Both the position numbers and the translations under genes were made by a program. This document shows, piece after piece, positions 28,370 through 37,145 of a DNA stretch of 64,000 nucleotides; position 1 is the first letter of the stretch, and every line of letters begins with the position of its first letter. This DNA is from Halomicrobium salinisoli. Lineage in GTDB: Archaea; Halobacteriota; Halobacteria; Halobacteriales; Haloarculaceae. A model generated the notes under the pieces. It did no database searches. It saw nothing but the letters and a program-made list of their open reading frames with translations, and was not told where the DNA came from. The stretch spans positions 2,232,001 to 2,296,000 of the forward strand of contig NZ_CP084463.1 of the NCBI RefSeq assembly GCF_020405185.1. Reading direction: 5' to 3'.

Positions 28370-29887
28370 CTACATGAAGTCGCCGAGGCCGGCCTGCTGG
28401 TCGTCTTCCTCGGCTTCCTCGGCGTCGATCGAGTCGTCCTCGTCCGCGGCTTCCTCGTCTTCGCCACCGTCCCCGCCGCCGAGCGTCGACTGACCGTCCG
28501 ACGAATCGCCCTCGTCGGCGTCGCCGTCGTCCTCGTCGGCGTCCGACTCCTCGCCGTCTGCCCCTGCGTCGACGCTGGCGCCCTCGAAGGCCCCCTCGGA
28601 GCCCTCGACGGCGGCCTCCTCCTTGAGGCGCTCGGCGTCTTCGACGATTGACTGGACCTTGTTAGTGTCCTTGCCCGACCCCGTCACGAAGGAGACGTGC
28701 TCGGCGTCCATGTCGTACTGGGCGGCCATGGCGACGGTGAGCTCGCGGTTCTTGCAGTGGTGGGTCATCGTCGCCAGGAACGGCATGATCTCGCGGCGGG
28801 CGGTGCGCATCGAGACGCCGTTGACGGCGGCGATCTGCCGGGCGACGTGGTCGCGGGTGTTCCGGGTCCCCTTCGAGCGGCCGAGCTTCGACCAGTAGGA
28901 GGGCGGGCCGTAGCGGGTCCAGCCGCCCTTCTCGCCGTCGCGGGCGGCGGCGACGCCGGCGGTCATGTTGTCGCCGGCGTAGCGCCAGAACGAGTAGTTC
29001 TGCGTTGCGCGCACCCGGCCGAGCCAGCGGTCGGCGTTGGCGAGGTAGTGGTAGGCCCGTGCGAGCTCCGCGCCCTCGTAGTCCTTGGGCATGTTGTCCT
29101 CGATCCAGTTGATGAGGTCGTCCGGCGTCTCGTCGACGTCGTAGGAGGCCTCCAGCGCCTCCTGGGCGCCGGCCTTCTTGATGACCGTGTCGAGGAAGTC
29201 GAACACGCCCTCGGTGGTGTCCCGTTCGCCGGTGACGACGTCGTCGGCCTCGAGGCGCTCCTTCCCGTCGGCGAGGGCCTGGAGGTCCTTGATCGCCCCG
29301 CGGAGATCGCCGCTGTTCTGCTCGGCGATCTTCGTCAGCGCGTCGTCATCGAACTCGATGCCCTCCTGTCGGAGGACGTCCCGGAGGACCGGCACGATGG
29401 AGCGCTTGGAGACGTCGCGGAACTCGATGTCCTCGCAGTTGTTCCGGAGGCCGTTGCTCATCTCGTAGTACTCGTTGGCGATGAGGATCATCGGCTGGCT
29501 GGCCTCCTTGACCAGCGAGGTGACGGCCCGAGAGCCGCCGCGGTCGGCGTTGCCGTGGATGTTGTCCGCCTCGTCGAGGATCACCAGCCGGCGGCCCGAC
29601 CCGCCGGCGGTCAGCGTCCCGGACTTGGCGGCCTCGCCGGCGACCCGCTCGATGACGTCCTTCGTCCGCGAGTCGCTGGCGTTGAGCTCGATGGTCGGCC
29701 AGCCCATGTCCGCGGCCAGCGCGTGCGCGGCGGAGGTCTTGCCCACACCGGGCGAGCCGTGGAGGACGACGGCCTCGCGGTGCTCGTCCCAGGTCTCGGC
29801 CCACTCCTTCAGGGCGTCGCGGGCCTTGTCGTTGCCCCGCACCTCGGCCAGAGTGCTGGGGCGGTACGTCTCCGTCCAGTCAGCCAT
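28370..29887 (-). CDS. rfcL: Replication factor C large subunit
   Basis: A 505-residue clamp loader subunit that places PCNA on primed DNA. It starts MADWTETYRPSTLAEV, the usual RfcL N-terminus. Walker A GSPGVGKT is at 44-51 and Walker B LVILDEADN near 105; the AAA+ sensor and arginine-finger regions follow. A very acidic tail of about 90 residues ends in QAGLGDFM, a PCNA-interacting (PIP-box-like) motif, as in other archaeal RfcL. The acidic linker is longer than in non-halophiles, as expected for high-salt proteins. The upstream in-frame ATG at 30004 would add a basic, low-complexity leader and is rejected. Confidence 0.95.
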   Translation of the reverse strand: MADWTETYRPSTLAEVRGNDKARDALKEWAETWDEHREAVVLHGSPGVGKTSAAHALAADMGWPTIELNASDSRTKDVIERVAGEAAKSGTLTAGGSGRRLVILDEADNIHGNADRGGSRAVTSLVKEASQPMILIANEYYEMSNGLRNNCEDIEFRDVSKRSIVPVLRDVLRQEGIEFDDDALTKIAEQNSGDLRGAIKDLQALADGKERLEADDVVTGERDTTEGVFDFLDTVIKKAGAQEALEASYDVDETPDDLINWIEDNMPKDYEGAELARAYHYLANADRWLGRVRATQNYSFWRYAGDNMTAGVAAARDGEKGGWTRYGPPSYWSKLGRSKGTRNTRDHVARQIAAVNGVSMRTARREIMPFLATMTHHCKNRELTVAMAAQYDMDAEHVSFVTGSGKDTNKVQSIVEDAERLKEEAAVEGSEGAFEGASVDAGADGEESDADEDDGDADEGDSSDGQSTLGGGDGGEDEEAADEDDSIDAEEAEEDDQQAGLGDFM

Positions 29888-30076
29888 TACGTCGAGACAG
29901 GTGGCTGGCGCGCTTAGTGGTTGCGGACCGCCGGGCCGTGCCGTCAGTCGCTCTCGGCGGACGGCGGACCGGGCGCGACGGCGTCCGTTCGCGCCGAGGG
30001 GCACGTGACTCGTCGACGTACCTTACGGGAGCGTCGACCCCGAAAGCATATACCGGACCACCCGAACCCACCGCAC

Positions 30077-30667
30077 ATGACCGATCGCCGCAGCTACGTC
30101 GTCGGTGCGGTCGCCGGCGCGCTCGCGTTCGTGCTCGCGTACGTGCTGGTGTACGCGCTGACCATCTCCGCGGTGCGGGACTCGCTGTTCACCGGCGTCG
30201 CGGAGGCGTTCGGAGACGAGGACGCCGCCTGGAAGGTGGTGGGGTGGCTGTTCTTCAACGCCCAGTTCGTCACGACGACGATCACCGTCGACCTGCCGCT
30301 GGTCGGCGGCACCGACGCGGTGAACTTCATCACCGAGAGCGACTCGCTGTCGCCGGTCCTGTACCTGCTCCCGCCGGGCCTGCTGACCGTCGCGGGCCTG
30401 GCGACGGCGCGGCTGGACGGGACCGCCGACGTCGGGCGCGCGCTCCGGATCGGCCCGTCGGTGGCGCTGGGGTACCTCCCGCTTTCCGTCCTCGGCGCAC
30501 TCCTGTTCGCGGTCACCGTCGGCCAGAACAGCGGCGGGTCGCCGACGCTGGTGACGGCCGTCGGCCTCGCCGGCGTCGTCTACCCCCTCGTCTTCGGGAC
30601 GCTCGGGGCCGCAATCGGCGCCGCGTCGAGCGGCGACGAGTCGCGGCCGGCGCCGCAGTCGTCGTAG
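30077..30667 (+). CDS. Haloarchaeal multi-pass membrane protein (196 aa)
   Basis: Starts MTDRRSYVVGAVAGALAFVLAYVLVY. About four to five membrane helices follow (LYLLPPGLLTVAGL, VALGYLPLSVLGALLFAV, GLAGVVYPLVFGTLGAAIGAA), with an outer loop containing FFNAQFVTTTITVDLP and a short polar C-terminus. It resembles a haloarchaea-only family of unknown function. A TATA-like CATATACC at 30046-30053 lies about 26 bases before the start, so the transcript is leaderless. It diverges from rfcL. Confidence 0.75.
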   Translation: MTDRRSYVVGAVAGALAFVLAYVLVYALTISAVRDSLFTGVAEAFGDEDAAWKVVGWLFFNAQFVTTTITVDLPLVGGTDAVNFITESDSLSPVLYLLPPGLLTVAGLATARLDGTADVGRALRIGPSVALGYLPLSVLGALLFAVTVGQNSGGSPTLVTAVGLAGVVYPLVFGTLGAAIGAASSGDESRPAPQSS

Positions 30668-30743
30668 GCGAACCCCGCTCGGACGGCCCGTACGTGGCAT
30701 CCGCAGGCGAGCCAGTTTTCCATTTGACAGTCGTACGCACGGT

Positions 30744-31883
30744 ATGGTCTCCACGTCGAACGTCGTCGGCGTCGGGAAGCGCGTGTTCAGCGACTTCTCG
30801 GACAAGAACGTCACGTTCATGGCGGCGGGGCTGGCGTACTACGCCTTCGTCTCGCTCGCGCCGACGTTGCTACTGTTCGTCCTCGTGCTCACCACGCTCG
30901 GCGCGGGGCTCAAACAGCGGATCGTCGAGGCGGTGCAGAACTACATGCCCGGACCGATCTCGAACGTCGTCACGCAGATCCTCCAGAGCGAGGCCTCGAT
31001 CGCCGGGACCGGGATCATCGGGATCGTCGTCATCCTCTGGGGCGCGCTCAAGATCTTCCGCGGGCTCGACACCGCGTTCTCGGAGATCTACGAGACCGAG
31101 TCGGACAACTCGTTCACCGACACGGTCCGCGACGGGCTCGTCGTGATCCTGGCGGTCCTGCTGGCCGTCGTGACCGTCGTCGGCGCCACGCTGATCTTCG
31201 GGATTTTCTCCGACACGGTCCCCCTGCTCGGCCTGCTGACGCCGCTGATCCTGGTGGCCGGGCTCGCGCTCGCCTTCTACCCGATGTTCTACGTCTTCCC
31301 CGACGTCGACATGGAGCTGACGGACCCGCTCCCCGGGGTGCTGTTCGCGGCCGTCGGGTGGGCGGTCTTCCAGGCGCTGTTCCAGGTGTACCTGTCGTTC
31401 AGCGACCCCGGATCGGGCGGCTTCGCCGGCGGCATCATCGTCGTCATCACCTACCTCTACTTCTCCAGCCTGGTCTTCCTGCTCGGGGCCGTCCTCAACG
31501 CCGTGCTCGGCGGCCACTCCTCGGGCAAGCCCGGCGGCGTCGGCCGGGGTTCGGCCACCCACAGGACGCTCCGGAAGGAGTCGCTGGACCGCCGCGAACT
31601 CGCCGCCTACCTCGACGACCTCCGGACGGACCTGCTGGGCTACGACGGGGTCACGCCCTCGCCCACGCAGGGCGAGGAGGACCACGGCCGACCCGAGGGC
31701 GAGGTCAGGCTGGTCGAACACTCCTCCTCCGAGGGCGACGAGCGGTCGGTCACCCTCCAGTGGGAGGTCGCCGAGGAACGCCTCGAGGGCCCGACCGCTG
31801 ACGCGCGGGACGCCGAGGACGCCGACGTCACCCGCAGGTCGGGCGACTCCGGCAGGCCGCGGGGCGCGGGCGGCGACGACTGA
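30744..31883 (+). CDS. YihY/BrkB family membrane protein
   Basis: A 379-residue membrane protein of the YihY/virulence factor BrkB family (once called RNase BN in error). Landmarks are FSDKNVTFMAAGLAYYAFVSLAPTL at the N-terminus, the second helix ending in GIIGIVVILWGALKIFRGLD, YPMFYVFPDV, and ITYLYFSSLVFLLGAVLNAVL. Six helices occupy residues 25-260; an acidic, probably disordered cytoplasmic tail of about 115 residues follows, longer than in bacteria. The molecular activity of the family is not settled. It follows the 30077 membrane protein gene by 76 bases. Confidence 0.9.
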   Translation: MVSTSNVVGVGKRVFSDFSDKNVTFMAAGLAYYAFVSLAPTLLLFVLVLTTLGAGLKQRIVEAVQNYMPGPISNVVTQILQSEASIAGTGIIGIVVILWGALKIFRGLDTAFSEIYETESDNSFTDTVRDGLVVILAVLLAVVTVVGATLIFGIFSDTVPLLGLLTPLILVAGLALAFYPMFYVFPDVDMELTDPLPGVLFAAVGWAVFQALFQVYLSFSDPGSGGFAGGIIVVITYLYFSSLVFLLGAVLNAVLGGHSSGKPGGVGRGSATHRTLRKESLDRRELAAYLDDLRTDLLGYDGVTPSPTQGEEDHGRPEGEVRLVEHSSSEGDERSVTLQWEVAEERLEGPTADARDAEDADVTRRSGDSGRPRGAGGDD

Positions 31884-31969
31884 CCGCGGCGGGGGAGAGT
31901 CCCGGCGGTCGCAGCGAGCGGACCGCCGCCTCCGACACCCTTTTGCCGGCGTCACGCTACCCACCAGTG

Positions 31970-32677
31970 ATGACGCGCGGGCCGCGGGAACGACTGGCCG
32001 AGAAGATGGCCGGCGAGATCGCGCTCAGCGACGACCCCGGCGAGACGCTCCGCAAGTGGCGGACCGACTTCGAGGTGACCCAGACCGGGCTGGCCGAGGA
32101 ACTGGACGTCTCGCCGTCGGTCGTCTCCGACTACGAGAGCGGGCGCCGGGACAACCCCGGGACGGACGTCGTCCGCCGGGTCGTCGCGGCGCTTTTGGAC
32201 GTCGACGAGCGCCGCGGTGGCGAGCACATCCGCCAGTACGCCCGGGTGCTCTCCTCGGGGTTCGACTCCGACGTCGTCCAGGACCTCCGGGAGTACCCCG
32301 CGAAGGTCCCGCTGGAGCGGTACTACGACGCCATCGGCGCGACCGAGCTCGTGGGCGGCGAGGAGGACACCGTCGCCGGCCACACCGTGATCAACTCCAT
32401 CGCCGTGATCACGCGCCTCTCCTCCGACGAGTTCTACCAGCTGTACGGCCAGTCGACCAACCGCGCGCTCGTGTTCACGAACGTCACGCGCGGCGAGTCG
32501 CCGCTGGTCGCGCTGCGCGTGGTGACGCCGACGCCCAACGCCGTCGTCCTCCACGGCATCGACGAGGACGCCCTCTGGGACCACGCGCCCGACCTGGCCC
32601 GCATCGAGGGGTTCTCGCTGGCCACGACCGACCTGGATCTCGACGAAATGCTCGCCGGCCTCCGGGAGCTGCCGTAA
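31970..32677 (+). CDS. XRE-type helix-turn-helix transcriptional regulator
   Basis: A 235-residue DNA-binding protein. Residues 25-80 are a Cro/CI-type HTH: LRKWRTDFEVTQTGLAEEL, then DVSPSVVSDYESGRR. The C-terminal 150 residues (GHTVINSIAVITRLSSDEF, NRALVFTNVTRGESPLVALR) form a domain seen in archaeal homologues that may sense a ligand. The TTTTG box about 30 bases before 31970 fits a leaderless start; the in-frame ATG at 31943 is closer to that box and less likely. The regulated genes are not evident from the neighbourhood. Confidence 0.87.
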   Translation: MTRGPRERLAEKMAGEIALSDDPGETLRKWRTDFEVTQTGLAEELDVSPSVVSDYESGRRDNPGTDVVRRVVAALLDVDERRGGEHIRQYARVLSSGFDSDVVQDLREYPAKVPLERYYDAIGATELVGGEEDTVAGHTVINSIAVITRLSSDEFYQLYGQSTNRALVFTNVTRGESPLVALRVVTPTPNAVVLHGIDEDALWDHAPDLARIEGFSLATTDLDLDEMLAGLRELP

Positions 32678-32736
32678 CGCCGTTCAGGGCGCCGATAGCG
32701 GGCGATTCTCCGATATCACCGCTGGAAACTCGCGCA

Positions 32737-32745
32737 ACGTATAAA
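32737..32745 (+). promoter_or_regulatory. TATA box upstream of a small membrane protein gene
   Basis: GTATAAATA in a GC-rich gap. Transcription would begin near 32765, leaving a leader of about 20 bases that contains the GAGGTGA ribosome-binding site for the start at 32784. Confidence 0.6.
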
Positions 32746-32783
32746 TACGTCCGGCCCACCTACCATGCAACGAGGTGACCACC

Positions 32784-33125
32784 ATGTCCACACACACCCG
32801 CGTGCCGACGCTGGCGCGGTGCTATCGGGTCGTCGCGCTCGTCGCGACGCTCGTCTGCGCCGGCGTCGGGCACGTGCTGGTCGGTCGCTGGAAGCGCGGC
32901 CTCGCGTGGCTCGCGCTGTACGTGGGCTCGCTGATGCTGCTGAGTAGCTACGCGCTCGTCGACGCCACCGCCGGCGAACACTTCCTCCTCGAAGCGCTGG
33001 AGCGGTCGCTGGCGCCGTCGGACGTGCTCTTCCCGCTGTCCGTCGTCGTCCTCTGTCTGTTCGACCTCTACGCGCTCGGCCCGCGGTCCCGGATCGACCC
33101 GCGGACCAGCGAGACCGGGCAGTGA
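32784..33125 (+). CDS. Small membrane protein (113 aa)
   Basis: Starts MSTHTRVPTLARCYR. Three membrane helices are likely: VVALVATLVCAGVGHVLV, GLAWLALYVGSLMLLSSY and VLFPLSVVVLCLFDLYAL, ending in a charged tail. A GAGGTGA ribosome-binding site five bases before the ATG at 32784 decides the start against the GTG at 32775, which lies inside it. The motif GHVLVGRWKRGLAW recalls haloarchaeal TM2-like or DUF-type membrane proteins; no firm family. Confidence 0.7.
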   Translation: MSTHTRVPTLARCYRVVALVATLVCAGVGHVLVGRWKRGLAWLALYVGSLMLLSSYALVDATAGEHFLLEALERSLAPSDVLFPLSVVVLCLFDLYALGPRSRIDPRTSETGQ

Positions 33126-33135
33126 CGGTCGCCGA

Positions 33136-33550
33136 CCACCTTTTTCGGCGTCGGGTCTCCTCGGTCGCCTCCGGCGACCTGCGGGGACCACTCCTTGAAA
33201 AACGTGGGCGAAAAAAGCCGAGCGGTCGCTTCGCTCCCGCTCGGTGCAGCCGATTACCGCACGTAGCGGTACTTCCGCTCGCCCATCCGGCCCGCTACCC
33301 ACCTTTTTCCGCGTCGGGTGGTTCGCTGTGCTCACCACCACTCGCGCAAAAACGTGGGCGAAAAAGACGCTCGCTCGGTTCCCTCGCTCGCGTACGGTAG
33401 CTTACCGCACGTAGCGGTACTTCCGCTCGCCCATCCGGCCCGCTACCCACCTTTTTCCGCGTCGGGTGGTTCGCTACGCTCACCACCACTCGCGCAAAAA
33501 CGTGGGCGAAAAAGCCGAGCGGTCGCTTCGCTCCCGCTCGGTCCAGTAGA
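33136..33550 (-). repeat. Tandem repeat with two displaced copies of the HMG-CoA synthase 3' end
   Basis: Three copies of a roughly 110-base repeat alternate with copies of the neighbouring gene's last 13 codons. The displaced tails are at 33254-33292 and 33402-33440; the gene's own is at 33551-33589, so the period is 148-149 bases. The two displaced tails are identical to each other and differ from the gene end at four third-codon positions, all synonymous. Each repeat unit, read on the minus strand, has CTTTTTCGCCCACGTTTTT, then GAGTGGTGGTGAGCG and CCACCCGACGCGGAAAAAG. It is the same repeat family as at 17892-18090. The frames through it resemble protein (FFAHVFARVV) but I see no sign that it is translated. 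Confidence 0.88.
33509..33541 (-). terminator. Intrinsic-type terminator after the HMG-CoA synthase gene
   Basis: On the minus strand, an 8-bp perfect stem (CCGAGCGG/CCGCTCGG, 33534-33541 with 33515-33522) is followed by C and five T residues. It lies 10 bases beyond the stop. The same hairpin plus T-run recurs in the distal repeat unit at about 33211-33242. Confidence 0.65.
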
Positions 33551-34888
33551 TTACCGCACGTACCGATATTTCCGCTCGCCCATCCGACCCCAGCCGTCGA
33601 AGACGAACTCGCCGTCGGGCGCGGTGAACTCCTCGACGTCGGTTTCGGTGTCGTGGTTGTGGACGTCGTGGATCTGCTCGTACTCCTCAAAGGACAGCTC
33701 GTAGCGGTCGTCGATCTGCTCGTCGACGTTCAGCGCCTCGATCTCCTCGCGCCAGCCGGGCTGGACGGTCTCGCTGTGGACTTCGGCCTGGGCGCCGGAG
33801 CCGTAGGAGGCGACCAGGAGCTGCTCGCCGGCCATCTCGCGGCCCTCCTCGAGGGATCGCTTGAGGCCGGCGGCGCGGGCGACGTGGACGGAGCCGGTGT
33901 ACCAGTTGCCGACCTCGCGGGCGATGGAGAGGGTCGGCTCGATCGAATCGGCGTACCAGTCCCCGTAGCGCTCCGTCTCGGTGAGCTCGTCGGTGTACTC
34001 CTCCATCGCGTCGAAGTACTGCTCGCGGGTCTTGAACTCCTCCGGGCGGGGCTGGCGGCCGATCTCCTCGGCCAGCGCCAGTTCGACGTCGGTGTCGCGG
34101 ACGATGTGGCGATAGCCCAGCGCGGCGGCCTTCCGGACCATCCCCGGGAAGGGGGTGTGGAACGGCACCATCGCGTAGTCGTCGGGGTGGAGGTCGCCCG
34201 CCTGGGCGGCGAAGTCGTCCAGCGCCTCGCGCATGCGTGCGAGGTAGACGTTGACCGAGCGCTTGCCGTCGACGGAGGGGAACTGCTGGTTGGGCTTGAG
34301 GAAGTCGGTCTCGTCGGCGCTGCCGAAGCCCTGCTCGGTCGAGAACGTCACGAGGTCGGGGTCCTCGTCGACGAGCATGGCGACGGCGCCGGCGCCCTGC
34401 GTGGCCTCGCCGGGGTCGTCGCGGGCGTACAGCGCGGTGTCGGTGGCGATGACCAGCGCCGCGCGGCCGCGGTTGCGGCCGGCGCGGATCCAGTTGAACG
34501 CGTCGTCGAGGCTCTGGGTGCCGGCGATGCAGGCGAACTTCCGCTCGCCCTTGTTCGCGTGGTGGAAGTCGTCGTCGTAGACCTCCTCCAGACAGCCAGC
34601 GACGTACGTCGAGACGGGCTTGGAGTTGTCGAAGGCGCTCTCGGTCGCGACGTCGATCCGGCCGACGTCGTCGGGGGTCAGCCCCTTGCGCTCCATCAGC
34701 CGGTGGGCCGCGTTGGCGGCCATGGTGACGATGTCCTCGTAGACGTCGGGGAACGAGGAGGCGTGGAGTCCCAGACCCTTCGTGTACTTCCCGGGATCCT
34801 CGCCCTGGGCGGGCGCGAACGTCTCCGCCAGGTCGAGCTTGAGCTTCCCGGTCCGTATCTCGATCGCGTCGATGCCGACTCCTGTCAT
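33551..34888 (-). CDS. Hydroxymethylglutaryl-CoA synthase
   Basis: A 445-residue enzyme that condenses acetyl-CoA with acetoacetyl-CoA to HMG-CoA, first committed step of the mevalonate route to archaeal isoprenoid lipids. Catalytic residues are visible: Glu83 in VATESAFDNSK, Cys120 in KFACIAGTQS, His244 in VPFHTPFPGM. Length and N-terminus (MTGVGIDAIEIRTGKL) match archaeal HMG-CoA synthases. The ATG at 34888 lies about 25 bases after a TTATAT box (34911-34917), so it is leaderless; the extra ATG three codons upstream is unlikely. The 3' end is duplicated downstream (see repeat at 33136-33550). Confidence 0.95.
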   Translation of the reverse strand: MTGVGIDAIEIRTGKLKLDLAETFAPAQGEDPGKYTKGLGLHASSFPDVYEDIVTMAANAAHRLMERKGLTPDDVGRIDVATESAFDNSKPVSTYVAGCLEEVYDDDFHHANKGERKFACIAGTQSLDDAFNWIRAGRNRGRAALVIATDTALYARDDPGEATQGAGAVAMLVDEDPDLVTFSTEQGFGSADETDFLKPNQQFPSVDGKRSVNVYLARMREALDDFAAQAGDLHPDDYAMVPFHTPFPGMVRKAAALGYRHIVRDTDVELALAEEIGRQPRPEEFKTREQYFDAMEEYTDELTETERYGDWYADSIEPTLSIAREVGNWYTGSVHVARAAGLKRSLEEGREMAGEQLLVASYGSGAQAEVHSETVQPGWREEIEALNVDEQIDDRYELSFEEYEQIHDVHNHDTETDVEEFTAPDGEFVFDGWGRMGERKYRYVR

Positions 34889-34997
34889 GGGCAGCAAGAC
34901 ATGGTCGCGATATAAGTTCTTGTCGACTAGAGGATCGACGATCGTCGAAACCAGTGGCGTCCGAGTCGCGGTCGCACCGGTTCCGACGCCGCGCCCG

Positions 34998-37079
34998 CTA
35001 GGGCACCGAAACGACGTAGGTGCCCGCGGAGCCGTCGGCGAAGTGGAGGGTGACGGTCACGTCGCTGCCGGACATGTCGAGCGCGTTGCCACCGTTGTCC
35101 CGGAAGGCGTAGAGAGTCACCGTCGCCGTCGATCCGCCGGCGACCGTCGCGTCCTCCGTCATCGCGGTCCGGGTCCCGAACGCCAGTGGCGTGCCGGCGT
35201 CCTCGTAGTAGGGCTGCCCGTCCACGTCCAGCACGCCCTCGGTCGAAGCGGCGACGTACACCTCGTGCTGGCCGCGCTCCGTCTCGCCGCCGTTGCTCTC
35301 TGCGACCCGCGCCGCCTGGGACCTGGTCGTCCCGTTGACGGTCACCGCGACGATCGACACGTCGCCGGGACCGCCGTTGCGGACGTCGAAGGCGACGCCC
35401 TCGCCGCTCCAGAACGCTTCGCCGCTGCCCTCGACGAGCGTCGTTCGCGAACCGCTGGCCCCCGAGCCGCCGGACGCCCCCGTGACGTTCGTCACCTCGA
35501 CGGTGAGCACGTCGCCGTCCTCGTTCGCGGACGCCAGCACGTCGACGGTCCCGTTCTCGCGGGCCGTGAGCGTCGTCCGGTTCTCGCCGCCGCTCCCGGT
35601 CGACCCGGTCTCGGGCGCGACCGTCCCGACGGTGGCGTCGTCGACCGCGTACTCGACGCCGACGCCCTCGAACGGGGGATCGAGCGCGGCCGCGAGCGCG
35701 AGCGCGTCGCCGTCGCTGGCGCCCACGTCCCAGACGCAGGATTCGGCCGAGCAGTCCGACAGGGCGGCGCCGCCGTTGCCGTCGGTCTCGCCGGGGTCGC
35801 GCCAGTCGAGCGCGTAGGAGCCGGCGGCATCAGGCCCGGACGGCTCCGTCACCGTCACCTCGACGGTCGCGTTCTCGCCGGTCCCGCCGTCGAAGCCGTT
35901 CCCGACGCGACCGAGGCTGAGATTCACCTCGTAGGTGCCCGGCTCGACGCCGCTGGCGTCGTACTCGAAGGCGACCCGGCCGTCATCGCCGGTCGTCGCC
36001 GTCGACGGCGAGAGCGTCCCCGCGCCGACGCTCCCGTGTACCGTCGTTCCCTGCACGGGGTTCCCGTAGTCGTCGCGTGCCGCGACGGCGACCTCGACCG
36101 TCTCTCCCCGCCGGACGGTCGCTCCGCCGGTCCGGTCGACGAGGTACGTCGCGTTCTCGCCCGTCGCCCCGGTCCCGACGCCGACCTTCGTCAGCTGGAG
36201 CCGGTACGTGACGCCGCGCTCCAGCACGACCTCGACGAGGCGGTAGGGGTCCGGCGCCGCGTCGGGGCGTTCGCGCACGTCCGCGACGTGCTCCTGCCCG
36301 GCCAGGCGCCGCTCCCACGCGGCGGCGGGCAGCCGGGTGGCGAACGCGACCGTGATCGGGTCGCCGTCGTCGGCGACGGCGACCGTCCGCTCCGAGGCGC
36401 TGATCGGCCGGACGTCGACGGACGCCGTCCCCGACGAGGTCCGCGAGAGCGAGCCGTCCAGGGCGACCAGCGAGACCGTCTCGTCCTCGATCAGCGTCTG
36501 GTTGGCCAGCCCGATCCGGGCCTCGCCGTAGTCGTTGTACAGCACCGTCTGCTCGTAGACGGTCCGCGGTGCGTCCCGGTAGACGTTGTAGCCGGGATCG
36601 TAGACGACGCCGCCCGTCGGGTAGGCGCGGGCCGTCCCGTTCCAGACGTCGCCCGCCTCGCCGTCGGCCACTGCGTTCCGAACGGAGACGTTGACCAGCG
36701 CGTCGTCGGTGCCCGCGGTCCGGAGCGTCCCGGCGGGCGGCGGCGGGTTCACGGCCACGGCGCGGCTCGGGTAGCGCGTCCCGAGGGCGACGGCGGTCGA
36801 CCGCTGGCTCCCGCCGCCGACCGTCGACACGAGTGCGTTTCGCAGTTCCTGTAGTTGCCCCTGGACGCGCTCGCTGTGGGAGATCTCGACCGCCCGGTTC
36901 TGGTCCGGGACGACGGCGGCCTGGTAGGTGGAGAAGGACAGTACGAGGACGGCGAACAGCAGGACGGCACCGATCTGGACCGACTGGCCGCGCTCGTCGT
37001 CCCTGAGACTGCCGGCCGTCCGGTCGGAAAGACAGTCGTCAGACTGCGCTTCCGATGGCACGGCCGACAGTGGTCGCAT
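34998..37079 (-). CDS. Type IV pilin-like surface protein with Ig-like domains
   Basis: A 693-residue protein. Residues 25-55 (DDERGQSVQIGAVLLFAVLVLSFSTYQ) are a class III signal sequence as in archaellins and pilins, with a cut expected near RGQ; the hydrophobic stretch would be retained. The rest is extracellular: a segment with TGGVVYDPGYNVYRD typical of haloarchaeal pilin-like proteins, at least one Big_1/Ig-like domain (GNPVQGTTVHGSVGAGTLS, GRVAFEYDASGVEPGTY), and further beta domains ending in ALDMSGSDVTVTLHFADG. It is far longer than a structural pilin, so more likely a pilin-like adhesin or cell-surface protein processed by the prepilin peptidase. It lies 66 bases downstream of the 37146 gene. 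Confidence 0.75.
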   Translation of the reverse strand: MRPLSAVPSEAQSDDCLSDRTAGSLRDDERGQSVQIGAVLLFAVLVLSFSTYQAAVVPDQNRAVEISHSERVQGQLQELRNALVSTVGGGSQRSTAVALGTRYPSRAVAVNPPPPAGTLRTAGTDDALVNVSVRNAVADGEAGDVWNGTARAYPTGGVVYDPGYNVYRDAPRTVYEQTVLYNDYGEARIGLANQTLIEDETVSLVALDGSLSRTSSGTASVDVRPISASERTVAVADDGDPITVAFATRLPAAAWERRLAGQEHVADVRERPDAAPDPYRLVEVVLERGVTYRLQLTKVGVGTGATGENATYLVDRTGGATVRRGETVEVAVAARDDYGNPVQGTTVHGSVGAGTLSPSTATTGDDGRVAFEYDASGVEPGTYEVNLSLGRVGNGFDGGTGENATVEVTVTEPSGPDAAGSYALDWRDPGETDGNGGAALSDCSAESCVWDVGASDGDALALAAALDPPFEGVGVEYAVDDATVGTVAPETGSTGSGGENRTTLTARENGTVDVLASANEDGDVLTVEVTNVTGASGGSGASGSRTTLVEGSGEAFWSGEGVAFDVRNGGPGDVSIVAVTVNGTTRSQAARVAESNGGETERGQHEVYVAASTEGVLDVDGQPYYEDAGTPLAFGTRTAMTEDATVAGGSTATVTLYAFRDNGGNALDMSGSDVTVTLHFADGSAGTYVVSVP

Positions 37080-37145
37080 CGGTCGCGGTTGCCGCTACGC
37101 CGCTAAAAAGGTACCCGTCGGACTGATCGATTCGATAATCGGGGC

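Noticed and set aside
33295..33690. Protein-like frames through the palindromic repeat (FFAHVFARVV and similar) as a possible small gene or C-terminal extension of HMG-CoA synthase
   Set aside because: The frames begin after the gene's own stop, have no start with a ribosome-binding site, and change phase between repeat units. The conserved feature is the DNA, not the protein.
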